This document shows positions 25,570 through 34,035 of a stretch of 62,793 nt of DNA, in pieces. How positions within the stretch are numbered: the first letter of the stretch is position 1; each line of letters opens with the position of its first letter. The stretch spans positions 1-62,793 of the forward strand of contig NZ_VOSW01000061.1 in assembly GCF_009690905.1 (NCBI RefSeq), written 5' to 3'. The stretch comes from Paraburkholderia madseniana (GTDB lineage: Bacteria; Pseudomonadota; Gammaproteobacteria; Burkholderiales; Burkholderiaceae). A program made the position numbers and the translations under genes. The notes under the pieces are model-generated. The model saw only the letters and a program-made list of their open reading frames with translations, had not been told where the DNA came from and ran no database searches.

Positions 25570-27327
25570 ATGAACGATACGCCGACGAGGCTACCGCTCA
25601 ACCGCACCACGATCCTGCTGCTGGTGCTGGCCCTCGCCGTAATCTGGTTCGTGCCGCTCGGCTGGCGGCATCTGCTGCCGAGCGACGAAGGCCGCTACGC
25701 CGAAATGGCGCGCGAAATGTTCGTCACCGGCGACTGGATCACGCCGCGCTACAACGGCTACAAGTATTTTGAGAAGCCACCGCTGCAAACCTGGCTCAAC
25801 GCGCTCACGTTCGCGTGGTTCGGCATCGGCGAATGGCAGGCGCGGCTCTACACCGCGCTGACGGGCTTTGCCGGCGTGCTGTTGATCGGCTTCACCGGGG
25901 CGCGCGTGTTCAATGCGGCGACCGGCGTGTTCGCGGCGATCGCGCTGGCCACGTCGCCGTACTGGAACCTGATGGGCCACTTCAACACGCTCGACATGGG
26001 CCTGTCGTTCTGGATGGAGCTGACGCTCTGCGCGCTGCTGCTGGCGCAGCGCCCCAACCTGCCGACGGCCAACGTGCGGGCATGGATGTGGGTGTGCTGG
26101 GGGGCGATGGCGCTGGCGGTGCTGTCCAAGGGCCTCGTCGGCGTGATCCTGCCGGGTGCGGTGCTGGTGCTGTACACCCTCGTCGCACGCGACTGGGCCG
26201 TATGGAAGCGTCTGCATCTGATCGGCGGCCTGATCGTGTTCTTCGCGATCGTCACGCCGTGGTTCGTACTCGTGCAGCAGCGCAACCCGGAATTCCTGAA
26301 CTTCTTCTTCATCGTTCAACAGTTCAAGCGCTATCTGACGCCTGAACAGAACCGCCCCGGGCCGTTCTACTATTTCGTGCCGGTGCTGCTGGTCGGCTTC
26401 CTGCCGTGGTTGTCGGTGACCTTCCAGAGCGTGCGCCATGCGTGGCGCTTGCCGCGCCAGCCGAACGGCTTCGCGCCGGTCACGCTGATGCTGGTATGGA
26501 CCGCGTTCATCTTTCTGTTCTTCAGCGCTTCTCACTCCAAGCTGCTTTCGTACACGCTGCCGATCGCGCCGCCGATCGCCCTGCTTGTCGGCATGTACCT
26601 GCCGCTCGTCACACGTGACCAGTTGCGCCGCCATCTGGCCGGCTATGCGTTGTTTCTCGTCGTGGCCGCGTTTGCCGCGATGTTCATGGGGCGCTTCGGC
26701 AACGCGCGCAACCCGACCGAGCTGTACGTCGAATACCGCACCTGGGTGCTGGCGGCGCTCGGCGTCGCCTTCGTGGTCACGCTGTTCGCGCTGTGGCTGA
26801 ACCGCCGCAGCCGCGTCGGCACCCTTGGCGCCGTCGCGAGCTTTGGCGCGGCGTGGCTGCTGCTCGGCACGATCGCCGGCACGGGTCACGACGTGTTCGG
26901 TCGCCTGAGTTCCGGCGCGCCGCTCGCGCCCGCGATCAAAGCCGAAATCGCGAAGTTGCCGGCCGATACGCCGTTCTACTCGGTCGGCGTGCTCGACCAT
27001 ACGATGCCGTTCTACGTCGACCACACGATGATCATGGTCGAACATCCGGACGAACTGGCGTTCGGCATATCCGTCGAACCGCAGAAATGGGTGCCGACGG
27101 TCGACGCGTGGATCGAGCGCTGGAAGGCCGATCGCTATGCGCTCGCGCTGATCCCGCCGTCCACTTACGACAGGCTGCTCAAAGAGGGGCTGCCGATGCA
27201 GGTGATCGCGCGCGACTCGCGCCGGGTGGTGGTGACGAAGCCCGTGGCGGTGCCCGCATCCGACGCTGCGGCGCAGAACGCACCGGCGCCCGACGCACCC
27301 GCACCAGTGGAAAAACCACAACAATGA
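25570..27327 (+). CDS. arnT: Lipid A 4-amino-4-deoxy-L-arabinose transferase
   Basis: A 585-residue inner-membrane GT83 glycosyltransferase with about 12-13 membrane segments. The periplasmic catalytic loop LLPSDEGRYAEMAREMF has the conserved acidic residues, and WITPRYNGYKYFEKPPLQ is a family hallmark. It moves Ara4N from undecaprenyl phosphate to lipid A, giving polymyxin resistance. The arn genes downstream make the donor. The ATG at 25570 is preferred to a TTG nine bases earlier. The Ala/Pro-rich C-terminal tail (about 25 residues) is not conserved. Confidence 0.94.
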   Translation: MNDTPTRLPLNRTTILLLVLALAVIWFVPLGWRHLLPSDEGRYAEMAREMFVTGDWITPRYNGYKYFEKPPLQTWLNALTFAWFGIGEWQARLYTALTGFAGVLLIGFTGARVFNAATGVFAAIALATSPYWNLMGHFNTLDMGLSFWMELTLCALLLAQRPNLPTANVRAWMWVCWGAMALAVLSKGLVGVILPGAVLVLYTLVARDWAVWKRLHLIGGLIVFFAIVTPWFVLVQQRNPEFLNFFFIVQQFKRYLTPEQNRPGPFYYFVPVLLVGFLPWLSVTFQSVRHAWRLPRQPNGFAPVTLMLVWTAFIFLFFSASHSKLLSYTLPIAPPIALLVGMYLPLVTRDQLRRHLAGYALFLVVAAFAAMFMGRFGNARNPTELYVEYRTWVLAALGVAFVVTLFALWLNRRSRVGTLGAVASFGAAWLLLGTIAGTGHDVFGRLSSGAPLAPAIKAEIAKLPADTPFYSVGVLDHTMPFYVDHTMIMVEHPDELAFGISVEPQKWVPTVDAWIERWKADRYALALIPPSTYDRLLKEGLPMQVIARDSRRVVVTKPVAVPASDAAAQNAPAPDAPAPVEKPQQ

Positions 27328-27352
27328 CCCCATCTCAGGAACTGACCGTTCG

Positions 27353-27724
27353 ATGAACCCGATTTCGCTCTTTTGTATCCTCGCAGGCGTCACGTTGAAC
27401 GCCGGTGCGCAGTTGCTGCTCAAAGCCGGAACGAATGCCGTTGGACACTTCGAATTCACCCGTGCGAACATCCTGCCCATCGCCTTTCGCCTCGCGACCC
27501 AACCGCCGATCATCGGCGGGCTGGCCTGTTATGTGATCAGCGTGGGCGTATGGGTGATCGGACTCTCGCGGGTGGACGTGTCGATCGCCTATCCGATGTT
27601 GTCGCTCGGATACGTCGTCAACGCGTTCGCGGCGTGGTATCTATTCGGCGAAGTGATGTCGGTACAGAAGCTGGTGGGGATCGGCGTCATCCTGATCGGC
27701 GTGGTCGTCCTGGCGCGCAGCTAG
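27353..27724 (+). CDS. EamA/SMR-type small membrane protein, probable Ara4N-lipid flippase subunit
   Basis: A 123-residue protein with four membrane segments that resembles both ArnE and ArnF of E. coli. In E. coli the two together flip undecaprenyl-phosphate-Ara4N across the inner membrane. Only one such gene occurs here, right after arnT (25 bases) and before arnB. It may therefore work as a homodimer, like SMR transporters. Recognisable segments are NAGAQLLLKAGTN and LSRVDVSIAYPMLSLGYV. Confidence 0.85.
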   Translation: MNPISLFCILAGVTLNAGAQLLLKAGTNAVGHFEFTRANILPIAFRLATQPPIIGGLACYVISVGVWVIGLSRVDVSIAYPMLSLGYVVNAFAAWYLFGEVMSVQKLVGIGVILIGVVVLARS

Positions 27725-27858
27725 GCGGGCACGGCCCCGGCAGCACGGCGCCGGGCACGATTTATTACCGTTTATTGCGCGGCACTGATGCGCGCGCCGC
27801 GAAAATGCCGGCGGAAAAAGATGCGGAAAACCGGGCATCGTCGCCGGATAAGTAAAAC

Positions 27859-27884
27859 GTAAGCTTGGCCGCGGTAAGCTTGGC
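27859..27884 (+). repeat. Short direct repeat upstream of arnB
   Basis: GTAAGCTTGGC occurs at 27859-27869 and again at 27874-27884 (15-bp period) in the 260-base gap before arnB. It may be part of a regulator site or a chance duplication. No matching regulator gene is nearby. Confidence 0.4.
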
Positions 27885-27983
27885 GGTTGCGCCCTTTTTT
27901 AGTCGTGGCCTTGGGTTTGCGCGTAGTTTGTGATCTACTTCGCGCCCTTCGGGTTGCGCCCCTTTCAATCGAGCGAAGCATTC

Positions 27984-29135
27984 ATGAGCCAGTCAACAGT
28001 CCCGTTTTTGCCGTTTGTCAAACCTGAGATCGATGAAGAGACGATTCAGGGCGTCGCCGACGTGCTCCGCTCCGGTTGGATCACGACCGGCCCGCAGAAC
28101 CAGAAGTTCGAAGCGGCGTTGTCCGAGTTCTGCGGCGGCCGTCCGGTGCGCACGTTCAATTCCGGCACCGCGACGCTTGAAATCGGGCTGCGTATCGCCG
28201 GTGTGGGCGAAGGCGACGAGGTCATCACCACGCCCGCCTCGTGGGTCGCGACCAGCAATGTGGTCTACGAAGTCGGCGCGACGCCGGTGTTCGTCGACAT
28301 CGATCCGGTCACCCGCAACATCGACCTCGATCTGCTGGAAAAGGCCATCACGCCGCGCACCAAGGCGATCATTCCGGTGTATCTGTCGGGCCTGCCGGTC
28401 GACATGGACCGGCTGTATGAAATCACCCGCGCCCACAAGCTGCGCGTGATCGAAGACGCCGCGCAGGCGTTCGGCTCGACGTGGAAAGGCGAGCGCATCG
28501 GCAAACTCGGCGATATGGTCTCGTTCAGCTTCCACGCGAACAAGAATCTGACCTCGATCGAAGGCGGCGCACTGGTGCTGAACAACGAGGAAGAAGCGAT
28601 CCTCGCGCAGAAGTACCGCCTGCAAGGCATCACTCGCACCGGCTTCGACGGCATGGACTGCGACGTGCTGGGCGGCAAGTACAACCTGACGGACGTCGCC
28701 GCGCGCGTCGGCCTCGGCCAACTGCCGCATCTGGAGCGTTTCCTCGCACAGCGCAAAAAGCTCGTGCGCGCCTATTTCGCCGGGCTCGAAGGCGGCGCGG
28801 CGGTCAAGCTGGGCATCGGCCTGCCGTATGCCGACTTCGAAAACAGCAACTGGCACATGTTCCAGATCACGCTGCCGCTCGAAAAGCTGTCGATCGACCG
28901 CGCGGGCTTCATGGGCCAGTTGAAGGAACGCGGCATCGGTTCGGGCGTGCACTACCCGGCGATTCACCTGTTCTCGCTGTACCGTGCGCGCGGCTTCAAG
29001 GAAGGCATGTTCCCGCATGCGGAGCGCTACGGCGCCACCACCGTCACGCTGCCGCTGTTCACGCTGATGAACGAGGGCGACGTGGAGCGGGTCTGCCGCG
29101 CGGTCAATGAAATTTGCGAACAATACGGAAAATAA
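27984..29135 (+). CDS. arnB: UDP-4-amino-4-deoxy-L-arabinose aminotransferase
   Basis: A 383-residue DegT/DnrJ/EryC1 family PLP enzyme. The PLP lysine is K187 in SFHANKNLTSIEGG, with IEDAAQAFGS before it and SGVHYPAIHLFSLYR in the C-terminal half. It converts UDP-4-keto-pentose to UDP-Ara4N. The ATG at 27984 (MSQSTVPFLPFVKPEI) is chosen over an upstream GTG, which would add a non-conserved 18 residues. It is followed 6 bases later by arnC. Confidence 0.96.
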   Translation: MSQSTVPFLPFVKPEIDEETIQGVADVLRSGWITTGPQNQKFEAALSEFCGGRPVRTFNSGTATLEIGLRIAGVGEGDEVITTPASWVATSNVVYEVGATPVFVDIDPVTRNIDLDLLEKAITPRTKAIIPVYLSGLPVDMDRLYEITRAHKLRVIEDAAQAFGSTWKGERIGKLGDMVSFSFHANKNLTSIEGGALVLNNEEEAILAQKYRLQGITRTGFDGMDCDVLGGKYNLTDVAARVGLGQLPHLERFLAQRKKLVRAYFAGLEGGAAVKLGIGLPYADFENSNWHMFQITLPLEKLSIDRAGFMGQLKERGIGSGVHYPAIHLFSLYRARGFKEGMFPHAERYGATTVTLPLFTLMNEGDVERVCRAVNEICEQYGK

Positions 29136-29141
29136 GCGGAA

Positions 29142-30185
29142 ATGATTTATTCGGAACATCGCGCCGTCGCACCGGAAGTGTCGATCATCATCCCGGTGTA
29201 CAACGAGGAAGCCGGGCTGGCCGCGCTGTTCGCGCGCCTCTACCCGGCGCTCGACGCGCTCGGCACCGGTTATGAAGTGATCTTCATCAACGACGGCAGC
29301 CGCGACAAATCCGCCGCCCTGCTCGCCGAGCAGTTCCGCGCGCGGCCCGACACGACCCGCGTGATCCTGCTGAACGGCAACTACGGCCAGCATATGGCGA
29401 TTCTGGCGGGCTTCGAGCAGTCGCGCGGCGAGATCGTGATCACGCTCGACGCCGACCTGCAGAATCCGCCGGAGGAAATCGCCAAGCTGGTCAACAAGAT
29501 GCGCGAAGGCTACGACTACGTCGGCACGATCCGTCTGCAACGCCAGGACAGCTTGTGGCGCCGCAAGGCGTCGCGCGCGATGAACCGTCTGCGCGAGCGC
29601 ATTACGCGCATCAAGATGACCGACCAGGGCTGCATGCTGCGCGCGTACAGCCGGCACATCATCGACACGATCAATCGCTGCGGTGAAATCAACACCTTCA
29701 TTCCGGCGCTCGCGTACACCTTCGCGCAGAACCCGGTCGAGATCGAAGTCGCGCACGAAGAGCGTTTTGCCGGCGAATCGAAGTACTCGCTGTATTCGCT
29801 GATCCGTTTGAATTTCGACCTCGTCACCGGCTTCTCGGTGGTGCCGCTGCAATGGCTGTCGTTCATCGGCGTGATCCTGTCGCTCGGATCCGCGGCACTG
29901 TTCGTGCTGCTGCTGATTCGCCGCTTCATCATCGGCGCGGAAGTGCAAGGTGTGTTCACGCTGTTCGCTGTCATCTTCTTCCTGCTCGGCGTGATCATCT
30001 TCGCGTTGGGCCTGCTGGGTGAATACATCGGCCGGATTTATCAGCAGGTGCGCGCGCGTCCGCGTTATCTGGTGCAGACGATTCTCGAGCAGCGCGACGG
30101 CACCACCGTGACCGAAGCGCCGCGTCAGGCGGTCGTGCAGGCCGTGCAGGCCGCGCCGCTGATCGATCAGGGCCCGAATCCATGA
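29142..30185 (+). CDS. arnC: Undecaprenyl-phosphate 4-deoxy-4-formamido-L-arabinose transferase
   Basis: A 347-residue GT2 glycosyltransferase. The catalytic domain has VSIIIPVYNEE, FINDGSRDKS and the DADLQNPPEEI motif. Two C-terminal membrane segments (about 235-300) follow. It attaches formylated Ara4N to undecaprenyl phosphate on the cytosolic face of the inner membrane. It overlaps the formyltransferase gene by 4 bases (ATGA), so the two products are made together. Confidence 0.95.
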   Translation: MIYSEHRAVAPEVSIIIPVYNEEAGLAALFARLYPALDALGTGYEVIFINDGSRDKSAALLAEQFRARPDTTRVILLNGNYGQHMAILAGFEQSRGEIVITLDADLQNPPEEIAKLVNKMREGYDYVGTIRLQRQDSLWRRKASRAMNRLRERITRIKMTDQGCMLRAYSRHIIDTINRCGEINTFIPALAYTFAQNPVEIEVAHEERFAGESKYSLYSLIRLNFDLVTGFSVVPLQWLSFIGVILSLGSAALFVLLLIRRFIIGAEVQGVFTLFAVIFFLLGVIIFALGLLGEYIGRIYQQVRARPRYLVQTILEQRDGTTVTEAPRQAVVQAVQAAPLIDQGPNP

Positions 30186-31129
30186 AGCCGCGCGCCGTCG
30201 TATTCGCGTATCACAACGTCGGCGTGCGCTGCCTGCAGGTGCTGCTCGCGCGTGGCGTCGACGTGGCACTGGTCGTCACGCATGAGGACAGTCCGACCGA
30301 AAACATCTGGTTCGGCAGCGTCGCCTCGGTTGCGGCCGAGCACGGCATTCCCGTCGTTACGCCGGCCGATCCGAAGGGCCCGGAACTGCGCGCCGCGGTC
30401 AGCGCCGCGCGTCCGGACTTCATCTTCTCGTTCTACTACCGCCACATGTTGCCGGTCGACCTGCTGGCGCTCGCCGCACGGGGCGCTTACAACATGCACG
30501 GCTCGCTTCTGCCGAAGTACCGCGGCCGCGTGCCGACCAACTGGGCGGTGATCCACGGCGAAACCGAAACCGGCGCGACGCTGCACGAAATGGCTGCCAA
30601 GCCCGACGCGGGCGCGATCATCGCGCAAACGCCGGTGCCGATCCTGCCCGACGACACCGCCGCGCAAGTGTTCGACAAAGTCACGGTGGCCGCGGAACAG
30701 ACCCTGTGGCGCGTGCTGCCGGCCTTGCTGACGGGCGAAGCGCCGCATCTGCCGAACGATCTGACGCACGGCAGCTACTACGGCGGGCGCAAGCCGGAAG
30801 ACGGCCGGATCGATTGGACGCAACCCGCGCAACAGGTCTACAACCTGATCCGCGCGGTCGCGCCGCCCTATCCCGGCGCATTCACCGATATCGCAGGCCA
30901 CCGCTTCATCGTCGCCCGCGCGCGTCTGGCTACGCCCGGCGCGCTTCGCTCGGATTTGCCCCCGGGCCTGCACGTAAGCGATAATGCCGTTTTTGCGATA
31001 TGCGGCGACGGTCGCTCGATCGCCATCCACGAATTGCGGCACCAGCATGACGGCAACGAAACCGTTGTCACCGCGGCCGAATTCGCCCGGCTCATCCAAA
31101 CTCCCCTCGAAACTCCCCGTTACTCATGA
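30182..31129 (+). CDS. UDP-Ara4N formyltransferase (N-terminal half of ArnA as a separate gene)
   Basis: A 315-residue protein equal to the formyltransferase domain of bifunctional ArnA. The catalytic residues N104, H106 and D142 are all present in YNMHGSLLPKYRG and AKPDAGAIIAQ. It formylates UDP-Ara4N so that ArnC can use it. In E. coli this domain is fused to the decarboxylase. Here the next gene encodes the other half, with a 4-base overlap. Confidence 0.93.
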   Translation: MKPRAVVFAYHNVGVRCLQVLLARGVDVALVVTHEDSPTENIWFGSVASVAAEHGIPVVTPADPKGPELRAAVSAARPDFIFSFYYRHMLPVDLLALAARGAYNMHGSLLPKYRGRVPTNWAVIHGETETGATLHEMAAKPDAGAIIAQTPVPILPDDTAAQVFDKVTVAAEQTLWRVLPALLTGEAPHLPNDLTHGSYYGGRKPEDGRIDWTQPAQQVYNLIRAVAPPYPGAFTDIAGHRFIVARARLATPGALRSDLPPGLHVSDNAVFAICGDGRSIAIHELRHQHDGNETVVTAAEFARLIQTPLETPRYS

Positions 31130-32172
31130 AAAAAGTCCTGATTCTGGGTGTGAACGGCTTTATCGGCCATCACCTGTCCAAACGCATTCTCGAAACGACC
31201 GATTGGGAAGTCTTCGGGATGGACATGCAAACCGAACGTCTGGGTGACCTGATCAACCATGAGCGGATGCACTTCTTCGAAGGCGACATCACGATCAACA
31301 AGGAGTGGGTCGAGTATCACGTCAAGAAGTGCGATGTGATCCTGCCGCTGGTCGCGATCGCCACGCCCGCCACTTACGTGAAGCAGCCGCTGCGCGTGTT
31401 CGAACTCGACTTCGAAGCGAACCTGCCGATCGTGCGTTCGGCCGTCAAGTACGGCAAGCACCTCGTGTTCCCGTCGACCTCCGAGGTCTACGGCATGTGC
31501 ACGGACGAACAGTTCGACCCGGAAGAGTCGCAACTGTCGTACGGCCCGATCAACAAGCCGCGCTGGATCTACGCGTGCTCGAAGCAGTTGATGGACCGCG
31601 TGATCTGGGGTTACGGCATGGAAGGCCTGAACTTCACGCTGTTCCGTCCGTTCAACTGGATCGGCCCGGGTCTCGATTCGATCTATACGCCGAAGGAAGG
31701 CAGCTCGCGCGTGGTCACGCAGTTCCTCGGCCATATCGTGCGCGGCGAGAACATCAGCCTCGTGGACGGCGGCGCCCAAAAGCGCGCGTTCACGGATATC
31801 GACGACGGCATCGGCGCGCTGATGAAGATCATCGAAAACAAGGACGGCGTCGCCACGGGCAAGATCTACAACATCGGCAACCCGACCAACAACTTCTCGG
31901 TGCGCGAGCTCGCGCACAAGATGCTGACGCTGGCCGCCGAATTCCCGGAATACGCCGAGCTGGCCAAGAAGGTGCAACTGGTCGAAACGTCCTCGGGCGC
32001 GTACTACGGTGCGGGCTACCAGGACGTGCAGAACCGCGTGCCGAAGATCGACAACACGATGCAGGAACTCGGCTGGGCGCCGAAGTCGACCTTCGACGAA
32101 GCGCTGCGCAAGATTTTCGAAGCGTATCGCGGCCACGTCGCCGAAGCTCGCGCCCTCGTCGAACAACAATAA
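31126..32172 (+). CDS. UDP-glucuronic acid oxidative decarboxylase (C-terminal half of ArnA as a separate gene)
   Basis: A 348-residue extended SDR. The GxxGxxG motif is GVNGFIG (8-14). The catalytic set includes S119 and E120 in PSTSEVYG, and Y149 and K153 in IYACSK. It oxidises and decarboxylates UDP-GlcA to UDP-4-keto-pentose, the substrate of ArnB. The 4-base overlap with the formyltransferase gene replaces the protein fusion seen in enterics. Confidence 0.93.
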   Translation: MKKVLILGVNGFIGHHLSKRILETTDWEVFGMDMQTERLGDLINHERMHFFEGDITINKEWVEYHVKKCDVILPLVAIATPATYVKQPLRVFELDFEANLPIVRSAVKYGKHLVFPSTSEVYGMCTDEQFDPEESQLSYGPINKPRWIYACSKQLMDRVIWGYGMEGLNFTLFRPFNWIGPGLDSIYTPKEGSSRVVTQFLGHIVRGENISLVDGGAQKRAFTDIDDGIGALMKIIENKDGVATGKIYNIGNPTNNFSVRELAHKMLTLAAEFPEYAELAKKVQLVETSSGAYYGAGYQDVQNRVPKIDNTMQELGWAPKSTFDEALRKIFEAYRGHVAEARALVEQQ

Positions 32173-32182
32173 GGCCTGATCC

Positions 32183-33076
32183 TTGGCTCGTATCGTCCTG
32201 AAGATCGACGTCGACACGCTGCGCGGTACCCGCGAAGGCGTGCCGAATCTCGCGCGCATCTTCGACCGCTTCAAGGCGCGCGCCACTTTCCTCTTCAGCC
32301 TCGGGCCCGACCACACCGGTTGGGCGATGCGCCGCGTGTTGCGGCCGGGCTTTCTGAAGAAGGTGTCGCGCACCTCGGTGGTCGAACATTACGGCATCAA
32401 GCAATTGATGTACGGCGTGCTGCTGCCGGGCCCGGATATCGGCGTGAAGACCGCCGCGGAAATGCGCGCGATTCACGAGGCCGGTTTCGAATGCGGCATC
32501 CATACCTGGGACCACGTGTACTGGCAGGACAACGTGCGTTCGCAAGACCAGGAGTGGACCGAGAAGCAGATGCAGAAGAGCTTCAACCGCTTCGTCGCGA
32601 TCTTCGGCGCGCCGCCCGTCACGCACGGTGCGGCGGGCTGGCAGATGAACGGACATGCGTTCGAGCAGATCGACGCGTGGGGCATGCACTACGCGTCCGA
32701 CGGGCGCGGCCACTCGCCGTATCTGCCGGTGGTCGACGGCCGGCAACTGTCGCACGTGCAGATGCCCACCACGCTGCCCACGCTCGACGAAGTGCTGGGT
32801 GTGGATGGGGTCGATGAGCACAACGTCGCCGCATGGATGTTGAAGCACACCGAAAACAATCCGCACGATCAGGTGTTCACGCTGCACGCGGAACTCGAAG
32901 GACAAAAGCTCGCACCGATTTTCGAGCAGTTGCTGGAAGGCTGGCGCGCGCAAGGCCACACCTTCGCGACCATGGGTGATTACTACGCCACGCTGGACCG
33001 CAGCACGCTGCCATCGTACCCTGTTACGTGGGGCGAAATTCCAGGCCGCTCCGGCGAGTTGATTGTCCAGCTCTGA
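32183..33076 (+). CDS. arnD: 4-deoxy-4-formamido-L-arabinose-phosphoundecaprenol deformylase
   Basis: A 297-residue NodB-type polysaccharide deacetylase. The metal and catalytic residues are visible as KIDVDTLRGT (D9, D11) and HTWDH (H107, H111). It removes the formyl group from the lipid-linked sugar before flipping. The start codon is TTG at 32183 (ARIVLKIDVDT follows), 10 bases after the previous stop. No other start keeps the conserved first strand. It is the last gene of the arn series. Confidence 0.94.
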   Translation: MARIVLKIDVDTLRGTREGVPNLARIFDRFKARATFLFSLGPDHTGWAMRRVLRPGFLKKVSRTSVVEHYGIKQLMYGVLLPGPDIGVKTAAEMRAIHEAGFECGIHTWDHVYWQDNVRSQDQEWTEKQMQKSFNRFVAIFGAPPVTHGAAGWQMNGHAFEQIDAWGMHYASDGRGHSPYLPVVDGRQLSHVQMPTTLPTLDEVLGVDGVDEHNVAAWMLKHTENNPHDQVFTLHAELEGQKLAPIFEQLLEGWRAQGHTFATMGDYYATLDRSTLPSYPVTWGEIPGRSGELIVQL

Positions 33077-33167
33077 CTGGCCAATCCATAGCCCGCACTG
33101 ACGACCCGGCCGCCGCGCGAGCGACCACCACACGCGCCAGTCGCCCTCCCCGAAAGCCTCGATGCCA

Positions 33168-33207
33168 GGCCGACGCCGCAGCAGTTGCAAGTGCTGCGGC
33201 GTCGGCC
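33168..33207 (+). other. Perfect 16-bp hairpin between arnD and bcp
   Basis: GGCCGACGCCGCAGCA (33168-33183) pairs perfectly with TGCTGCGGCGTCGGCC (33192-33207) around an 8-base loop. No T-tract follows, so it is not a standard intrinsic terminator. It sits 20 bases before the bcp start. Confidence 0.75.
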
Positions 33208-33226
33208 ATAACAACCGGAGAACCTC

Positions 33227-33688
33227 GTGCCCATCGCAGTCGACCAACCCATCCCCGACTTTACCGCCCCCGCTACCGGTGGCGAGATCACGCTGTCCAA
33301 GCTGCGGGGCAAGAAGGTGGTGCTGTATTTCTACCCGAAGGACAACACGCCGGGCTGCACGACCGAAGGTCTGCAATTCCGCGATCTGTATCCGAAGTTC
33401 AGGAAAGCCGGCGCGGAAATTCTCGGCGTGTCACGCGACAGCCTGCGCTCCCATGACAATTTCAAGGCAAAGCTCGAACTGCCGTTTCCGTTGATCTCGG
33501 ACCCGGAAGAAACCTTGTGTGCGCTCTTCGGCGTCATGAAATTGAAGAAAATGTATGGCAAAGAAGTGCGTGGGATCGAACGCTCCACGTTCCTGATCGA
33601 CGCCGAAGGCGTGCTGCGCCAGGAGTGGCGCGGCGTGAAAGTGCCAGGGCATGTCGATGACATTCTGGAGGCTGTACAAGCGCTTTGA
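33227..33688 (+). CDS. bcp: Thioredoxin-dependent thiol peroxidase, Bcp/PrxQ family
   Basis: A 153-residue cytosolic peroxiredoxin. The peroxidatic cysteine is C44 in DNTPGCTTEG, with FYPKDN before it and RSTFLIDAEG later. The cysteine five residues on that resolves the disulfide in E. coli Bcp is a leucine here. C98 remains, matching E. coli C99. The start is GTG at 33227. It follows the arn genes after a strong hairpin and is probably partly separate in expression. Confidence 0.94.
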   Translation: MPIAVDQPIPDFTAPATGGEITLSKLRGKKVVLYFYPKDNTPGCTTEGLQFRDLYPKFRKAGAEILGVSRDSLRSHDNFKAKLELPFPLISDPEETLCALFGVMKLKKMYGKEVRGIERSTFLIDAEGVLRQEWRGVKVPGHVDDILEAVQAL

Positions 33689-34035
33689 GGCGCGTTATAT
33701 TGGGTTCCAATGAGTGCCTGTCCACCCCACACTTTTCGTCGCTGCGCCAGACTTGACGGCCGTTTTGTCGGCTCCGTCGAAGTCATGAGGCGCAACGCGA
33801 TAACCGAAGGCGAGCCGCTTGTCCCGTACGCCGGGGCGGCGGCTTTTTTAATTGCGCAGAGCCGTGCGTTCACTCGGCCACGCGCTTCCGTTAAGGAGCC
33901 GATCGAAAACCAGGCGAACCGGCATCTCTAGACCGAATGCGCGCCTCCGGGCGCAAACTGCGTGCGCACTCACTGGCACCGGCAGAATGCGACAGGCGGC
34001 GCACGAAATGTGACCCGATTAATTCGAGGGAAACC
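33689..34035 (+). other. Intergenic region bcp-phoH with a terminator
   Basis: A hairpin AGCCGC (33813-33818) / GCGGCT (33839-33844) with additional inner CCC/GGG pairing is followed by a T-run to 33849. It probably ends the bcp transcript. The rest (33850-34035) leads to the phoH-like gene with GAGGG before its ATG. No further gene is supported. Confidence 0.6.

Noticed and set aside
25591..27513. Minus-strand open frame of 640 codons opposite arnT
   Set aside because: A codon-bias shadow. arnT itself shows full membrane-protein character.
27765..27981. Two short minus-strand frames in the gap before arnB
   Set aside because: They are Arg/Lys-rich, lack a ribosome site and cover the direct repeat. 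Not supported as genes.
27993..30269. Minus-strand open frame of 758 codons across arnB and arnC
   Set aside because: Both arn genes on the plus strand have clear catalytic motifs. The antisense frame is Arg/Asp/His/Val-rich without domains.
33710..33931. Small plus-strand frame between bcp and the PhoH gene
   Set aside because: It runs through the bcp terminator hairpin and has no recognisable features.
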